DNA of 42,169 bases from Mastigamoeba balamuthi (taxonomy: Eukaryota; Evosea; Mastigamoebida; Mastigamoebidae). How positions within the stretch are numbered: position 1 is the first letter of the stretch; every line of letters starts with the position of its first letter. The position numbers and the translations under genes are program-made. Of this stretch, positions 31,316 to 42,169 are shown one piece after another. The notes under the pieces were generated by a model. It was not told where the DNA came from, did not search any database, and saw only the letters and a list, made by a program, of their open reading frames with translations. The stretch spans positions 203,070-245,238 of the forward strand of contig CACRSC010000028.1 in NCBI GenBank assembly GCA_902651635.1, written 5' to 3'.

Positions 31316-31921
31316 CTCCGTCCCGCCTCTTTGCTGCCTGTACGTGCGCTCCCCGACGCTTCTTGGCTCTGTTGTGCCGCAGCGGAAGAAATGTGTGACT
31401 GGAGAAGCGGGCCAGACGTCGGTAGCCAAGCAGTGACGAAGAAGTTGCTTCTCGCTAAGTTATTTCGTTGAATATCGTTTATCGTAACGCCAGAGCATTT
31501 TTGGTGTTACTTCCGGTTAGCATCAGTTGGTCCACCCCGAGCAGCTGCGTAATTGCTCACGTGAACCTTCAGATAACGTGTGACGACGCAGCCCTCTCTC
31601 GCTGGTTGTGTTCCCCTCCCCCCGTGTTGTGCACGGCAGGCAGCAACAGCAGCCATATTGTTTGCTGTAGCCGCTGGTCGACTGGGGAGCAGGCCCCCTA
31701 GCACCACCAGGAAGCGAGCGGGCTGCGGTGGTCTCGCCACGGGCGTGCAAGGTGTGCTTTGCTACGGGACTGCTACTGCAACAAGTCTATTGAGCGTTGT
31801 CTCACAAAGTCGTAAGGTGGTGCGTGTGGGAAGGAAGGATGGAAGTGGGGCCAGGTGAGCGAGCGTGTGGGAGGGGCTTCACACAGGAGTGGTGGGTGGG
31901 GAGTGCTTCATACCACTGCGC
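31316..31921. other. Intergenic gap, no gene seen
   Basis: Between the 5' end of Rab and the 3' end of the armadillo-kinase gene. No recognisable motif on either strand. An upstream in-frame ATG of Rab lies at 31429. Confidence 0.45.
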
Positions 31922-34900
31922 TCACTTGGAGAGTATGGCCAGCGCGGCGTCGACGCCCGGGCGCGCCTCGGGGTCCTTGTTCATCATCATCGTCAGCACG
32001 CGGTTGAGCCCGTCGAGCCCCAGCGGCAGCGGCTCGAGGATCGTGGGGTCCGTGTTGAACGCCTGCCCGGCAGCGCGCGGCTTCTGTATGCCCAGCGGCG
32101 ACAGGCTGTCCCAGAACGACAGCGCCGCAGCGAACATGTCCGCGTGCGCGTAGCTCAGCTCGACGGGCCCGCGCGCGGCCGCCTCCTGCTTGGCGGCGAC
32201 CTCCGGGGGCACCGTCGCCTGGTGGCCCCAGAGCGGCCTCCCAGGCTCCACCGTGCAGGCGAGGCTCTTAGTCTTGCACCTCACCGCCGTCCCCAGGTCG
32301 ATCAGCTTCACGCGGTTGTTCTGCGCACGAGGGCTCAGCTGGGGGGGCGGAGGATGGGAGAGGGGAGGCGAGTACAGAGTCGATGAGGATGTGCTCGGGG
32401 ATGATGTCGCGGTGCGCGATGTTGTTCTCGCCGAGGAACGCGATGGCCGTGATCAGCTGGCGCAGCCACTCCTTGGCGATGCGCAGCGTCACGGGCTTGC
32501 TCTGTATCTGTAGCACGAAGCTCAGGCTCTCCCCTGCGGGTCCGGTTGTGAGTCGGGCCGCGGGGGGGCTGCGAGTGTGTGCGGTGGTGCACTCACCGTG
32601 GAAGGGCGAGATGACAAAGTGCAGGCGCGTGTTGGCCGACGTCCAGCCGCGCAGGCGCGGGCGGTCCGGGAGGCTCTTCTGCCACGCCTGCGGTATCTGC
32701 CCTGTGATCACCGCCGCGTAGTGCGAGATGCCCTCGTTCATGGGCAGCTCCGCCATGATTTGCCTCTCGTTCTCGAACCTGCCCGCAAAAAAGCCACCGG
32801 CGGCGATTCAATTGAATTGATTCCGAGATTCGGGGATCGAGGAGGTCGGGACGGGGGTACTTGGGGTTGGGCTGGTCCGCCTCGAGCAGCTTGACGACGA
32901 GGGCCTCGCCCGAGCGCCTGTGCTTGGCAGAGAGCATCGTGTTGTTGCCCTCGCCCGAGACGGCGCCGCTGACGTCGATCTCGTCGGTGCTGGCGTAGAG
33001 CGCGACGGCGTAGCGCGACTGGTACGTGCGCAGCAGGTCTGCGCGGATGCGGAGGCCCTCGCTGTCGTCGGCGTACTCGCCCAGGCGCTCGAGGAGGTCG
33101 TGGCAGTGGTTCTGGATGCTGTGCTCGCTGCGGTTGGCCGACAGCACCGACGCGAGGACGCTGACGGCGCCCAGCCGCGCCAGCACGGGCCTGTTCGCGG
33201 GCGTCGACAGCGCCGACAGCAGCTGCGCGGGCACACTCGGTGAGAGAGACGCAGGCAGCACCGAGTGCTTGTGCAGTGAAGGCACAGACTCTGCCAAGAC
33301 ACCCTAACCCGTCAGCCCCCGCAGGTCCCGCGGGTAGCTGGGTGGGCAGCGGTGGGCCTCGGCACCCGGACAAGGCCAAGCAGATGCGGCGATGCGGGGG
33401 GGGGGAGTGGCGGCAGGGCGTGAGGGTACAACGCTGGTGTTGAAACACAAATAAGACCAGCGAGAGGGCGATGCGGTAGCCACCGCTAAAACGGCGTGTG
33501 CGCGAGTGTCCCAGAGAGTGGCCGTGGGCGCGTGGTGTGTGCGGGAGTGCTAGAGCGTGCGCAGAGGGCCATAGTTAAGGCAAAGAGAGGGGGTGGGGGC
33601 GGGCGTTTAGTGTGCGTGTGTGCTGGTGTGGCGGACCTTGAGAGCGCTGTCCTGCAGCGTGGCGCACTCGCGGTTGCCGCGCATCGAGGCGAGCACCGCC
33701 CCGAGGACGCCGTTGTCCTGGGCGGCGGCGACAAAGTCGGGGTTGGAGCCCTGTACGTTCCAGAGGAACGCGCACGAGTGCTTCTGGACGCTCCTCGACC
33801 CCACGTGCGCGCCCATCGCCGCCACGACGGCCCCGACGACCGCCTGCGTCGCCAGCACCGCCGCCGAGGGGCCCTTGACGCGCGCCGAGACCCTGCAGAG
33901 CACCGCCGTCGCGTGGTCGGCGATGGGCTCGGCCGCCGGGTGGTCCGCCATGCAGCGCACGACGCTCTCGACGCCCTCGTGCGCGACGACGACCTCGCAG
34001 GCCACGGGCGACGCCGCCATGTTGCGCAGCGCCCCGCAGGCGACCTCCTGCACCGCCGCGCTGTCCTTGTGCTTGCGCATCGCCCGCAGGCACGCGCGGA
34101 CGCCGCCCATGCGCGCCACGGCGCTGCCGTTCTCCTGGTTCTTGAGCGCGAGCTCCATGAGCACGTGGCAGCCGTGCTTCTGCACGCCCGCGGCCCCGCG
34201 GTGCGCGGCCATGCCCGCCAGCACGACCTCTGCGCAGCGCGCGGTCGTCGCGGCCGCGCGGTTGGCGCTGCTGGCGCACATGAGCCGCCAGATGGCGCCG
34301 CAGCCCGCCTGCTGCACGGCCGCGGAGGCCCTGTGCGCCTCCATCGACGCCAGCACCGCCTCGAGCGTCGCGGCGCCCGCGCCTATGTTGCCCAGCACGC
34401 GGCAGCCGCTCTCCTGCACGTTGACGACGTTGCGGTGCGCCGTCATCGCCGCCGTCACCGCGTCGACGGTCGCCTGGGCCTTGGTCAGCGCCGCCCGCGA
34501 GCTCTGGCAGATGGAGATGTTGGCCAGCGCCCAGAGCGCGTTCTCGACGACCGACGCGTTGGCCGCGTGCGCGAGCAGCGCGGCAGAGGCGGCCTCGGGG
34601 GCGCCGCACTGCGAGACGGCGAACTGGCAGTCGCGCGTCGTGCTGAGGATGCCGAAGAGCCTGCAGCCGTTGAGCTGCAGCTGCGCGACGGCCCTGTGCG
34701 TCGCCATGGCCTCGGACGCCGCCGCGAGGCACGCAGGGCGCTGGGCGATCATCACGCGGCCCTCGGGCAGCAGCGCCATGTTGTACAGCGCCGCCAGCGC
34801 GTGCTCGGCGACCGTCGACGACGCCACGTGCGCCGCCAGCGCCTCGTGCGCGGCCTCGACGCCGCCCCCGCGCACGGCGGCCGCCTGCGTGTCCTGCGTG

Positions 34901-36195
34901 CCCCCGGCGAGGTTCGCCAGCGCCAGGCAGCCGCGCTCCTGGACGCTCGCGTTGCCCGCCTGCGCCGACATCGCGGCGACGACCACCGGCACCGCGCGCC
35001 TCGCGATGGCCGCCGTCCGCCGCAGCTCGGTGCCCCCGGCGCAGACAAAGGCGACGGCGCGCAGGCCGCTCTCGACGACGGGCGCCGAGTCCTTGTGGGC
35101 CGCGAGGGCCGCGGAGGCCGCGTCGATGGCGGGGACCCACTGCGGGGCCTGCATGGCCACCTGGCCGTCGCCGCAGACGGCCGCCAGGCCCCAGACGGCG
35201 CCGAGGGCCGCCTCCTGGACCTCGGCGTTGGCGGGGTGGGCCGCGGCGGCGCTGAGGGCCGCGTCGAGGGCCGAGGCGAGGGCCGGGGCGCTGCGCAGGT
35301 CACCGCCGCGCAGGGCCGAGTTGCGCAGCATGCCGCAGGCGACCTTGAGCAGCTCGGCCTCGCTGCGGTGCGCGGACATCGCCGAGAGCACGGCCTCGAG
35401 GGCGCCAGCCTTCTCGCACGCGGCGGCGCCTGCAACAGGGCGGTCAGCACGGATATTCGAGGATTCGCGAATCTTTTTTGGATTTTGATTTGAAATAAAA
35501 TGCAGGATTCGACAATCAGCGCGGAATCAAATGAAAAAACCACAGCTTTGGGGGATTAGAGAGAGAGCGAGAGAGAATCCACGGAATCGGCTTAACGGCC
35601 ATCTGGAGACGGGCCGTGCCAAATCACATCCGGATAAAGGCGGGGAGGGGACAGGGGGGATTGGCAGGTCTGCTGGCCTTCCTGGCAGCTCGAGACGTTG
35701 CGTAGCGCGCGCAGAGCGTAGCGCCGCAGGGACTCGGTGGACGGGCCCCCCGCGGCCTTGAGCGCCGCGCACAGGTAGTCCGCGCCCCCGCGCCTCGCGA
35801 TCTCCACCTGGCACTTGGGACTACCCGCCAGAGGGGGAAAGAGAGAGAATATCCCGAATATCAATTGACGAGGAATCTGAACCCCTCCGTGGGCGGAATA
35901 TCTGCGCCCACCTGACCGAGATGGCGCCCAGCGCCCTGCAGGCCTGCTCGACGACCTTGGGCTCCGACGCGAAGGTCCTGATGGCGTCCAGCACGCCCTC
36001 TGCCAGGGCCGGGGCCGCGTGGGGGCTGCCCGGCGGCGCTGCGGCGCTGGGCCCGCCCGAGGCGCTGCTGCTGCTGCTGGCCGCGAACGCCTGCTGCGCG
36101 CGCGACGCCAGCGACTGCAGCGCAGACGCCGCGTCCGCGGGCGCGCGGGCCGATTTCACCGCTGCTAGAGCGGTCTCGAGCGCACTGTCGTCCAT
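31922..36195 (-). CDS. Armadillo-repeat protein fused to a kinase-like domain
   Basis: Exons 36195-35912, 35820-35678, 35429-33637, 33222-32861, 32778-32597, 32533-32376 and 32320-31922 join in phase to 1,106 residues. About 15 armadillo units of roughly 42 residues (VQ..GC.AL.N..) fill residues 95 to 800. One unit spans the exon 3/4 junction (ATLQDSALK then LLSALSTPANRP), which ties the armadillo part to the kinase part. The kinase-like domain has VVKLL (K851), NERQIMAEL, AHRDIIPEHILID and VKLIDLGTAV (D982). HRD Asp964 and the DLG Asp remain, but the Lys and Asn of HRDLKPEN are Ile and His, so catalysis is doubtful. VPPEVAAK stands for the APE motif. Intron 2 has a GC donor. Armadillo units bind partners; the combination suggests a scaffold with a pseudokinase or weak kinase. 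No family name is certain. Two separate genes remain possible if the 414-nt intron is wrong. Confidence 0.85.
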
Positions 36196-37704
36196 GGGGG
36201 TGTGGGGGTGCGTGCGTCGCCCGGTGGGTGCCGCCCCGGTCGTCGATATTTTAAATTTGCGGTTTTATTTCGCTTCAAAATTTAACGCGCCCCCGCTGAT
36301 ACGCCATTGCCGAGGAAAATATCTTCCCCGTCCCGATGGTATCGGGTCCGTTTCGTGTGCTTCAATTGATACCCCCCCCGGACGTCGCGAGGAGGTGGGT
36401 GCGGGCGTACGCTGCTGGCGGTGGCTGAATGGCATTGTTGCGGGGGTGTGCATTTGGCGAATCTGCCTGCATTGTCCGCTCGCTGTGCTTTGCATTTCCG
36501 GGACCGCTGGGCGTGTGCGGAGTGTCCGGAAGCCTCGACCGTGCCAGCAGCACGACCACGGGGCTAGCTGGGTGGCGGTCCATGCCGTGTTGGCTCCACC
36601 GGGTCGGCAGAGTGATCCGCTGCATGTGGGCTGAGAGACGGGTGGGATGAGGACCAGTGCTCCCCCTTTTTTGAGTGCTCTCTTTGGGGCCTTCGTGCCA
36701 GGTATCTGCCGCCTGTGGAAGCGGCTGGTCTGGGGGCGGGACCACGACGCTTGTTCTGCGTGGGTCGCGCAATCTCGCATTCGTCCGCTATTCGGTTTGA
36801 CAGTCGTTGTCGTAAGCTACGGCTTTTTTCCTTCCACACCGCAGTCCTGTCGGTCGCCTCGGGGCCCCCCCGCCGCCCGGCGCTGCCCGCCCCCGCTCCG
36901 AAGCGATCCAGCTCCGGAAGGGTCGATGACGTTGCGTGGCGAAGACGAGAAAGGTTCAAGTTTTGCCGCAGCACCGAAACTGGTGCTTTTACCGGCAGCA
37001 ACCCCCGGGGTGATCGCGTGGGGCAGGCGGCGTATCCGCGGCCCCCGAGCCCCCGCATGGCCCCTGGCGACGGGTGGGCGCCGGCCTGCGAGCCGGAACC
37101 GCTGGAGAAGCGTGCCTGCGTGCGGGAGACGCGCTGGACCCCCCGGGGGGGTCGGCGCTGTGCCGGTGGCGACGGCAGCCACGGATTGCACCTCGCGCGA
37201 CAGGAAAAGACCAGCTAAAAGCCGAGCCCGAGCGGGGTTGCCTAAAGGGGCTCGGGTGGTCCGCACTGTGCTTATCGGGGGGTGCTTTTCGGGCTGCCCC
37301 CATTCATTGCTCGTTCTCGGTGTTTCTCCTGTGGTGCCGTTCGCGGGCAAAACCGTTGAGAAGGGAAAAAGTCACTTTAACATACGCAGCAGCCGCAACA
37401 CCAGAAAGAAGACGCACCACCCACTGCCTCTCGTGTCACTCGCCACTCAGTTTTTTAAAAGCCGCAGAGAGCTGCTCCCCTCTCCAACTCGCTCTACCCC
37501 AGAGTGCAAGCATCGTCCCGCACGCACACCCCAACGCAATCCATGGCATCGACGCCCTCGGTGTTCTCTGGTGCGCCAGCTGCCCTCGTCTCGTCCCCCT
37601 CCTCTCTCTCTTCCCCCCTTCCCCCCTGCCTCTGCCCTCGTCCTGGCAAGGCAGCATAAAAGTGGGCCCTGTTCTCAATCGTGTGTACGTGGGGGGGCGA
37701 ATGA
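36196..37704. other. 1.5-kb intergenic region; hairpins but no supported gene
   Basis: A promoter region for two divergent genes. Long frames exist on the plus strand but have no protein-like pattern. Two hairpin groups are visible: a nested stem at 36964-36997 (TGCCG/CGGCA outside, GCACC/GGTGC inside) and CCGAGCCC/GGGCTCGG at 37222-37255. A structured noncoding RNA is possible but unproven. A TCAATTGAT word lies at 36362. Confidence 0.4.
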
Positions 37705-38520
37705 ATGAACGATCGCCGTGCAGAGGCCGCACGCAGCGCGGAGATCAAGGCGTCGCCGCAGGACAGGCGGCTGGTGGAGGAGGCCAAGGACGGGATGAAG
37801 GCGTGCCTGCGCCGGATGACGCCGCGCCAGACGCTGCTGTTCCTGGCCTTCTGCGAGGAGACGCTGCGTGCGTACGAGCACCTGGCGCCCTCGCCAGCCG
37901 TCGCGACGCCCACGGCCGGCACCCCGAGCCCCTCGGAGAGCGAGATCGCGCGCTCGCAGCCCCTGCCGAGGTGCGCCCTCGGGCCCGGGCCCCCCCGCTC
38001 CCTCTCCGCCAGCGCACCGAGCGTTCTCGTTACCCCAATCAGTGCTGCTGTTTTTCTCTTATCGGTCCGTGCGGTTTGTGTCAGCGCAGCCTGAGCCCTC
38101 CTGACGCCGTCAAGACGCCCACGCGCGCGATCCCGGCCCCGCTGGCGCTGCCCTCGCTCGCCAACGTCGCCCTGCCCTCGCCGACGGGCTTCCCCGTGCG
38201 TTCTCCACCCCCCACTTCCCCCTCCCCCCTCGTCTGCTCTTCCGTTCGGCCTGTGGTCTTTCCCGTCTTGTTCTTTTCGGTCGTTGCGGGATAGAGCGAG
38301 CCGGGGCGTTCTATCGCCCAGCCGGAAAACTCGGGAGATGCACTCGAAATGCTCAAAATCCCGACGCTGTTTTGACCCCCTCTGTGCCCTTCTGCAGAAG
38401 CAGGAGCGATATCCCTCGCCCCGCGAGCTGCAGGGCGCCTACGGCCTGCCGCCCTTCGTCCTGGCAGCGCCCGAGCCCAGCCACGAGGAGCCAGCGCCCA
38501 AGCGCATCCGCATACTGTAA
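37705..38520 (+). CDS. Small three-exon protein of unknown function
   Basis: Exons 37705-37970, 38090-38195 and 38398-38520 join in phase to 164 residues. I do not recognise the family. The N-terminal half is probably helical (RLVEEAKDGMKACLRRM, TPRQTLLFLAFCEETLRAYE), followed by a Pro/Thr/Ser-rich middle with several TP and SP sites, then YPSPRELQGAYGLPPFVLA and a basic end KRIRIL that could serve nuclear import. Splice sites are GTGCGC...GCGCAG and GTGCGT...CTGCAG. The ATG at 37705 overlaps another ATG four bases upstream in a different frame (ATGAATGA), so leaky scanning would be needed or the first ATG is outside the transcript. The coding model is supported by phase and composition only. 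Confidence 0.65.
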
Positions 38521-39205
38521 AGAGCAACCGGCAGCCCAGCCAGCCAGCCAACACACCCCCACACGCCACGCACACACCGCCAAACGCCGCCTGAGTGCCG
38601 CCTAATAAGAGAGACTACGGCCCCCCCTTCACCAGCGGGGGGTTATCGAACAGCAGCAGCTGCAGCAGCAGCGACACTGCACCCTTGTTTGCCTGCAGGC
38701 GGGCAATGCGCCGCATCTGGTATCGCCACCCGCCAACGCTGCTGCTTCGTCTGCAATGCGGCGGTGGAAGGCGCTCATGCTATTCCACCCAAAGTAGAAC
38801 GCACACGGAACAGCGGGCGAACGAATACTGCACGCCGCCCCGGCAGCTGCGCTCGCGTGCAGCCCCCGTCAAATTCCGCGGAATAGGCGCCCGGGGGGAA
38901 AAGGCACTAAAAACACCGGTTGCTATAGATCTGCTTTGCTGCTGCCCCCTCCCCCCGCTCCACGAGGGGAAGGGGGGCGCGAGGGGATGTGGGATGTGTC
39001 CTGCCGGGCTGCGCTGGTTTTGCTGCACCAGATTTGGGATAGCCACGAGGGAGCGGGTGTAGTCGAACATACTTGCGAGGAAGCAGAGAGGGAAGGGGGC
39101 GGGAGCAGAGAGAAAGGAGGAGGAGGAGGAGGAGGGTGTGAGGAGAGAGTGAGGGGGAGGGAGTGAGAGAGGCACACGCGCACACACCAGAGAGGCCCAG
39201 GGCGA
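38521..39205. other. Convergent intergenic gap with a GC hairpin
   Basis: Lies between two genes that point at each other. CCCCCC/GGGGGG at about 38623-38643, separated by TTCACCAG, forms a strong stem about 110 bp after the small gene's stop codon. A short (GGA)n run lies near 39118-39142. No coding potential supported. Confidence 0.45.
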
Positions 39206-41514
39206 TCACGAACTCGGCATGAAATCAATGTTCTTGTCGACGCTGCACTTGCCGTGCTCCAGGTCGAGCCCCACCTTCATGAACTTCCCGTCGTACGACG
39301 CCGCTGCACGCCCCCCCCACGCCGGCCCGGTGAGCTCCCTGCCCCGAGAGGAGGGATCCACCACCCCGCAAAAGGGCGTAGAGACCGGAGCGGGGAGAAC
39401 GGAGGGCGAGGACAGCAGCCCTCCCCAAACGGGTAGCACAAAAGAGCGAAAAGGCGGACAAAGCGGAAGAGCACAGAGACAACAACAAACGCCGGGCCCC
39501 CAACCCGCGGGGGCGCACCGAACACGCAGCTCGACTCGGGGCCGAAGCCCACGACGCTCCTGGCGACGGTCACGGGGAACTGGACGGCGCTCCACTCGGA
39601 GCTGAAGTACGACGGCAGGTACGACCCCACAAACTTGAGGCTGAGAGAAAGAAGCAACGCACAAACGCCGACAGCGCCCAAACCAGAACGCAAGTGCACA
39701 CGCACACACGCACACGCGGTCAGGCCGGGGGCGGAGACAGGGGGAGGGAAGGGGAGACGGGCCTGGACTGGCGGTTCTGGGTGGAGCCCGTGGAGATCTG
39801 GAAGACGTGGCAGGTGCCGCGGTCCGACGAGGCGACGAGCAGGCGGCCGTCGGGGCTCAGCGCCAGCGAGTAGACCACCGCGGCGTCGGCCCCGCGCCGC
39901 ACCTCCTTGACGAGCTCGCCCGTCGCCGTGTTGAACACGCGCAGCACGGTGCCCTGGCGGAGGTGTGCCGTGGGGGCGGGTGTGTCAGCCGTGGCTCCGA
40001 GGGGCCAGAGACCCCGTTGGGGTAGCGAAAAGAGCGCAACCGACGGGCCGACGGGCCGTTTCGGACGCCTGTCTCGATGCTTCGACCGTCGAAGCAGCGG
40101 CGGGTGCATTGTCCCCCCAAAACCCCCCCCCCCACGGGGCCCGCGTACTCTCTCCGAGGCCGTGGCGACGAAGCGGCCGTCGTCCGAGAGCGCGATGGCC
40201 ACCAATCGGTTGTTGTGGGCCACGATGGGCTCTGCGGGGGCGATGTGAGCCGAGGGGAGAGGGAGAGAGAGAGAGAGAGGGCCCACGCCGGCCACCGAGG
40301 AAAAAGCGGCTCACAGCGCCACAGGGAAAAGCGAAAAGCACGCGGGTTCGGCACCAGAAAGAGGAGCATTTTCGCACGCCGAGAGAACACGCCCGGAGAC
40401 CGTGGAAACTGCGGGTGGAAACAACGCGAAATTCCACAAGCAAAGGAAACCAGGAATCCCCGCAGAGATTCCAATAGAAGCCAGAAAGAATCTGCGCCGA
40501 GAAACAGGCCGAAGGGGCGATGGGGAAGGGGCGGTTGCGCACTGATGGGCGAGTGCTGCGACGACGAGTCGCACGGGTCGACGAGGAGCGTCCCCGGGGG
40601 CGAGTCCGGGGCGCCAGGGCACGCCACGACGATCGCGTCCCTCGTAGACAGCGCGCAGAGGCCTACAGGGGGGAGCAACGTCACCAGACGGGAAACGTGA
40701 CGTAAGAGATATGAAGGGTAAGAATCTCTCTCACAGTCTCTCAGCAGCAGGGAAGGGACTGACCTGTGGGGTTCGAGGTCGTGTTGATCTGGTGCAGCAT
40801 CTGCAGGTCGGCAAAGTTGAACAGATACAGCGTCGTGTCGTCGACGATGACGATCCTGCATCGCGTGGGAAGCCAAGATTCAGTTCAGATATCTCCGGCT
40901 AGTATCCAACAAGGCAGGCAGATATCGCGCCTCTCGCGGCGGATCCTGACGGCGCGTATGGCGCTGCGGAGGTCCATCTCCGCGATGCATTTGTTCTGGA
41001 AGTCGTCCCACACGATCATCTGCGAGTGTGAAGATTCAGTTCCGATTTTCTGCACCAGATATGAGGATTGCCTTGTTGACAGGGAACTTCGGGGAATCCC
41101 CGCCGCCGACGAGCGCCAGGATGTTGGTCTTCAGCAGCACCTCCACGATGCCGATGCCCTGGTTCCAAGCTGCAGCCCAGTCCGCCACACGCCAAGCGAT
41201 TAATATGAAGGCCATAAAACATGTTGTTATCAAAAGAAATCAACACTGGGGGATAGGCGAATCCCGATTCCGAACAACTGACCGCCCCGGCCTGTCCAAC
41301 AAATTTCCAGATTTCCCGGATATTTTTGTCGCTAAAGGTGCGGGAAAGGGAAACACGCCGCCGTGGCGCCGCGGGCGCGCGCACTCCTGTTGAAGTGCTC
41401 CTTGAAGGGGTCGCAGGTGTAGACGCGGAAGCCCTGCGTGGTGCCCGCGCAGAGCCACGAGCGGTCCTGGTTGAACGACAGGTACAGAATCGTCTGCTTG
41501 CCCTCGGCAGCCAT
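39206..41514 (-). CDS. PROPPIN (Atg18/WIPI/WDR45-like) phosphoinositide-binding propeller
   Basis: Nine exons (41514-41385, 41169-41072, 41019-40931, 40855-40764, 40662-40543, 40231-40149, 39953-39763, 39640-39519, 39303-39206) join in phase to 340 residues, a normal PROPPIN size. These seven-bladed propellers bind PI3P and PI(3,5)P2 and act in autophagy. Diagnostic blocks: LSFNQDRSWLCAGTTQGFRV, IGIVEVLLKTNILALVGGG, then PKFPVNK and MIVWDDFQ, RIVIVDDTTLYLFN, ATASERGTVLRVFNT, and VRRG at 222-225, the lipid-binding L/FRRG site with its two Arg kept. QSSLKFVGSYLPSYFSSEWS near the end matches the WDR45/WDR45B branch better than WIPI1/2. Three of eight introns have GC donors. The ATG at 41514 opens directly onto blade 1. 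The first residue of the L/FRRG motif is Val. Confidence 0.93.
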
Positions 41515-42169
41515 TGGTCCTGGTCCGGCGGCGCCCGTGAGTAATGCCGGCGCCGGGGGGCCTGGCGAGCCCGGGCGCGCGGTGCGTACCTTGAGCGCTG
41601 TGCTGCGCGCCACAGAGTGCGTTTCTTTTTTTTCCGATCAACCGAATAGAATCTAGATGGAGATATCGTACGGAGATATCACCCAAAGTGAGAATCTGTA
41701 TGATATTTCTGGATCCGCGCTATCCATACCTCCGATTCACAAGGTCACATCACAGGAGCAGCGACACGGGCATCCTCTGCCGCTTTATGTTCGGGTGCGT
41801 GATTCTACTTTTTCGTAACTGAGAATCAACTGTTTCCGTCCTCCTCCCTGGAAAAAAGTTCTGTTCAGCCAGCCACGCGCCCTCCTGGCCAGGCGGACAC
41901 TGCCCCGAGGTGCCACACGCAGGGGCCACCGCGTGGCTCCCCCCCAGCCAGTCCCAGTCCTCCCTCACCCCTTCCCACTCACATATCTTTCTCCCCCGAT
42001 ATTGCCCTGCGAATGAATCACCCCGAGTTTCTCGGTCCCTCACCACCCGCCCTCCCCCGCCGCGCCCCCAGCAGCCCGGCACCGTTTTATGGTCAGCGCG
42101 GCCCCCGCCGTCACCTCCTCGCACCTGCCTGCGTGATGTCCGGTCCGCGCCCCCGCGCCCGCCCCCCCC
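41515..42169. other. Right-edge region, no confident gene
   Basis: Contains the promoter side of the PROPPIN gene with GATATC words near 41662-41680. A short exon-like stretch at about 41757-41799 (plus strand, GAGCAGCGACACGGGCATCC, followed by GTGCGTG) may belong to a gene continuing to the right, but it cannot be confirmed. The last 60 bases are C-rich. Confidence 0.35.

Noticed and set aside
33607-35391. The armadillo part as a complete gene ending at 33607
   Set aside because: The last codons (VRHTSTHAH) are unlike an armadillo unit; splicing at AAG|GTCCGC into 33222 completes the unit and continues into the kinase-like domain in phase.
36647-37708. A 353-codon plus-strand frame in the divergent gap
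   Set aside because: Composition is that of random GC-rich DNA, there is no domain pattern, and it overlaps the start of the small gene in another frame.
1-42169. CRISPR arrays, bacterial operons or rRNA genes
   Set aside because: No regularly spaced direct repeats, ribosome-binding sites or rRNA motifs; the window is plainly eukaryotic.

Overview
The window is nuclear DNA of a GC-rich, intron-containing unicellular eukaryote. Housekeeping exons are strongly GC-biased and separated by short introns (about 45-500 nt) with A+T-rich islands, and the genes (SPT6, DPP III, Rab, PROPPIN/Atg18, M14 carboxypeptidases, armadillo-kinase) are eukaryotic. An amoebozoan-type protist is my guess; no sequence here fixes the taxon. 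Gene models were built by hand, joining exons where family homology, reading phase and splice signals agreed. About one in five inferred introns (7 of 34) has a GC donor instead of GT.

Layout. 1-1.3 kb: 5' part of an ankyrin-repeat gene (minus). 1.9-11.75 kb: an accessory block bounded by two diverged inverted arms (1963-2975 and 10968-11745). Inside are a degraded DDE transposase piece, two nested Tc1/mariner elements plus a third fragment, an A+T-rich stretch, remnants of a Cys-rich PSI-like gene (minus), and an ORF with a roughly 120-residue poly-Glu run encoded by a (GGA)n microsatellite. 12.2-14.7 kb: multi-pass membrane protein (plus). 15.2-21.5 kb: a complete SPT6 gene in seven exons (plus), whose C-terminus carries three CCHC zinc knuckles among WG/GW repeats. 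21.6-22.1 kb: a lower-GC, intronless ORF resembling ADP-ribosyltransferase-like proteins. 22.9-25.9 kb: dipeptidyl peptidase III in five exons (minus). 26.2-30.0 kb: two tandem secreted or surface M14 carboxypeptidases (minus). 30.6-31.3 kb: Rab GTPase (minus). 31.9-36.2 kb: a seven-exon gene fusing many armadillo repeats to a kinase-like domain with degraded catalytic motifs (minus). 37.7-38.5 kb: small three-exon gene of unknown function (plus). 39.2-41.5 kb: nine-exon PROPPIN/Atg18-WDR45-like gene (minus). 41.5-42.2 kb: no confident gene.

The genes do not form an operon or an obvious pathway. DPP III and the two carboxypeptidases are three adjacent peptidases and could serve peptide breakdown; Rab and the PROPPIN both act in membrane traffic and autophagy. 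The most notable items are the SPT6 tail (a possible Argonaute hook plus RNA-binding knuckles), the armadillo-pseudokinase fusion, the high use of GC-AG introns, and the inverted-arm block loaded with transposons.
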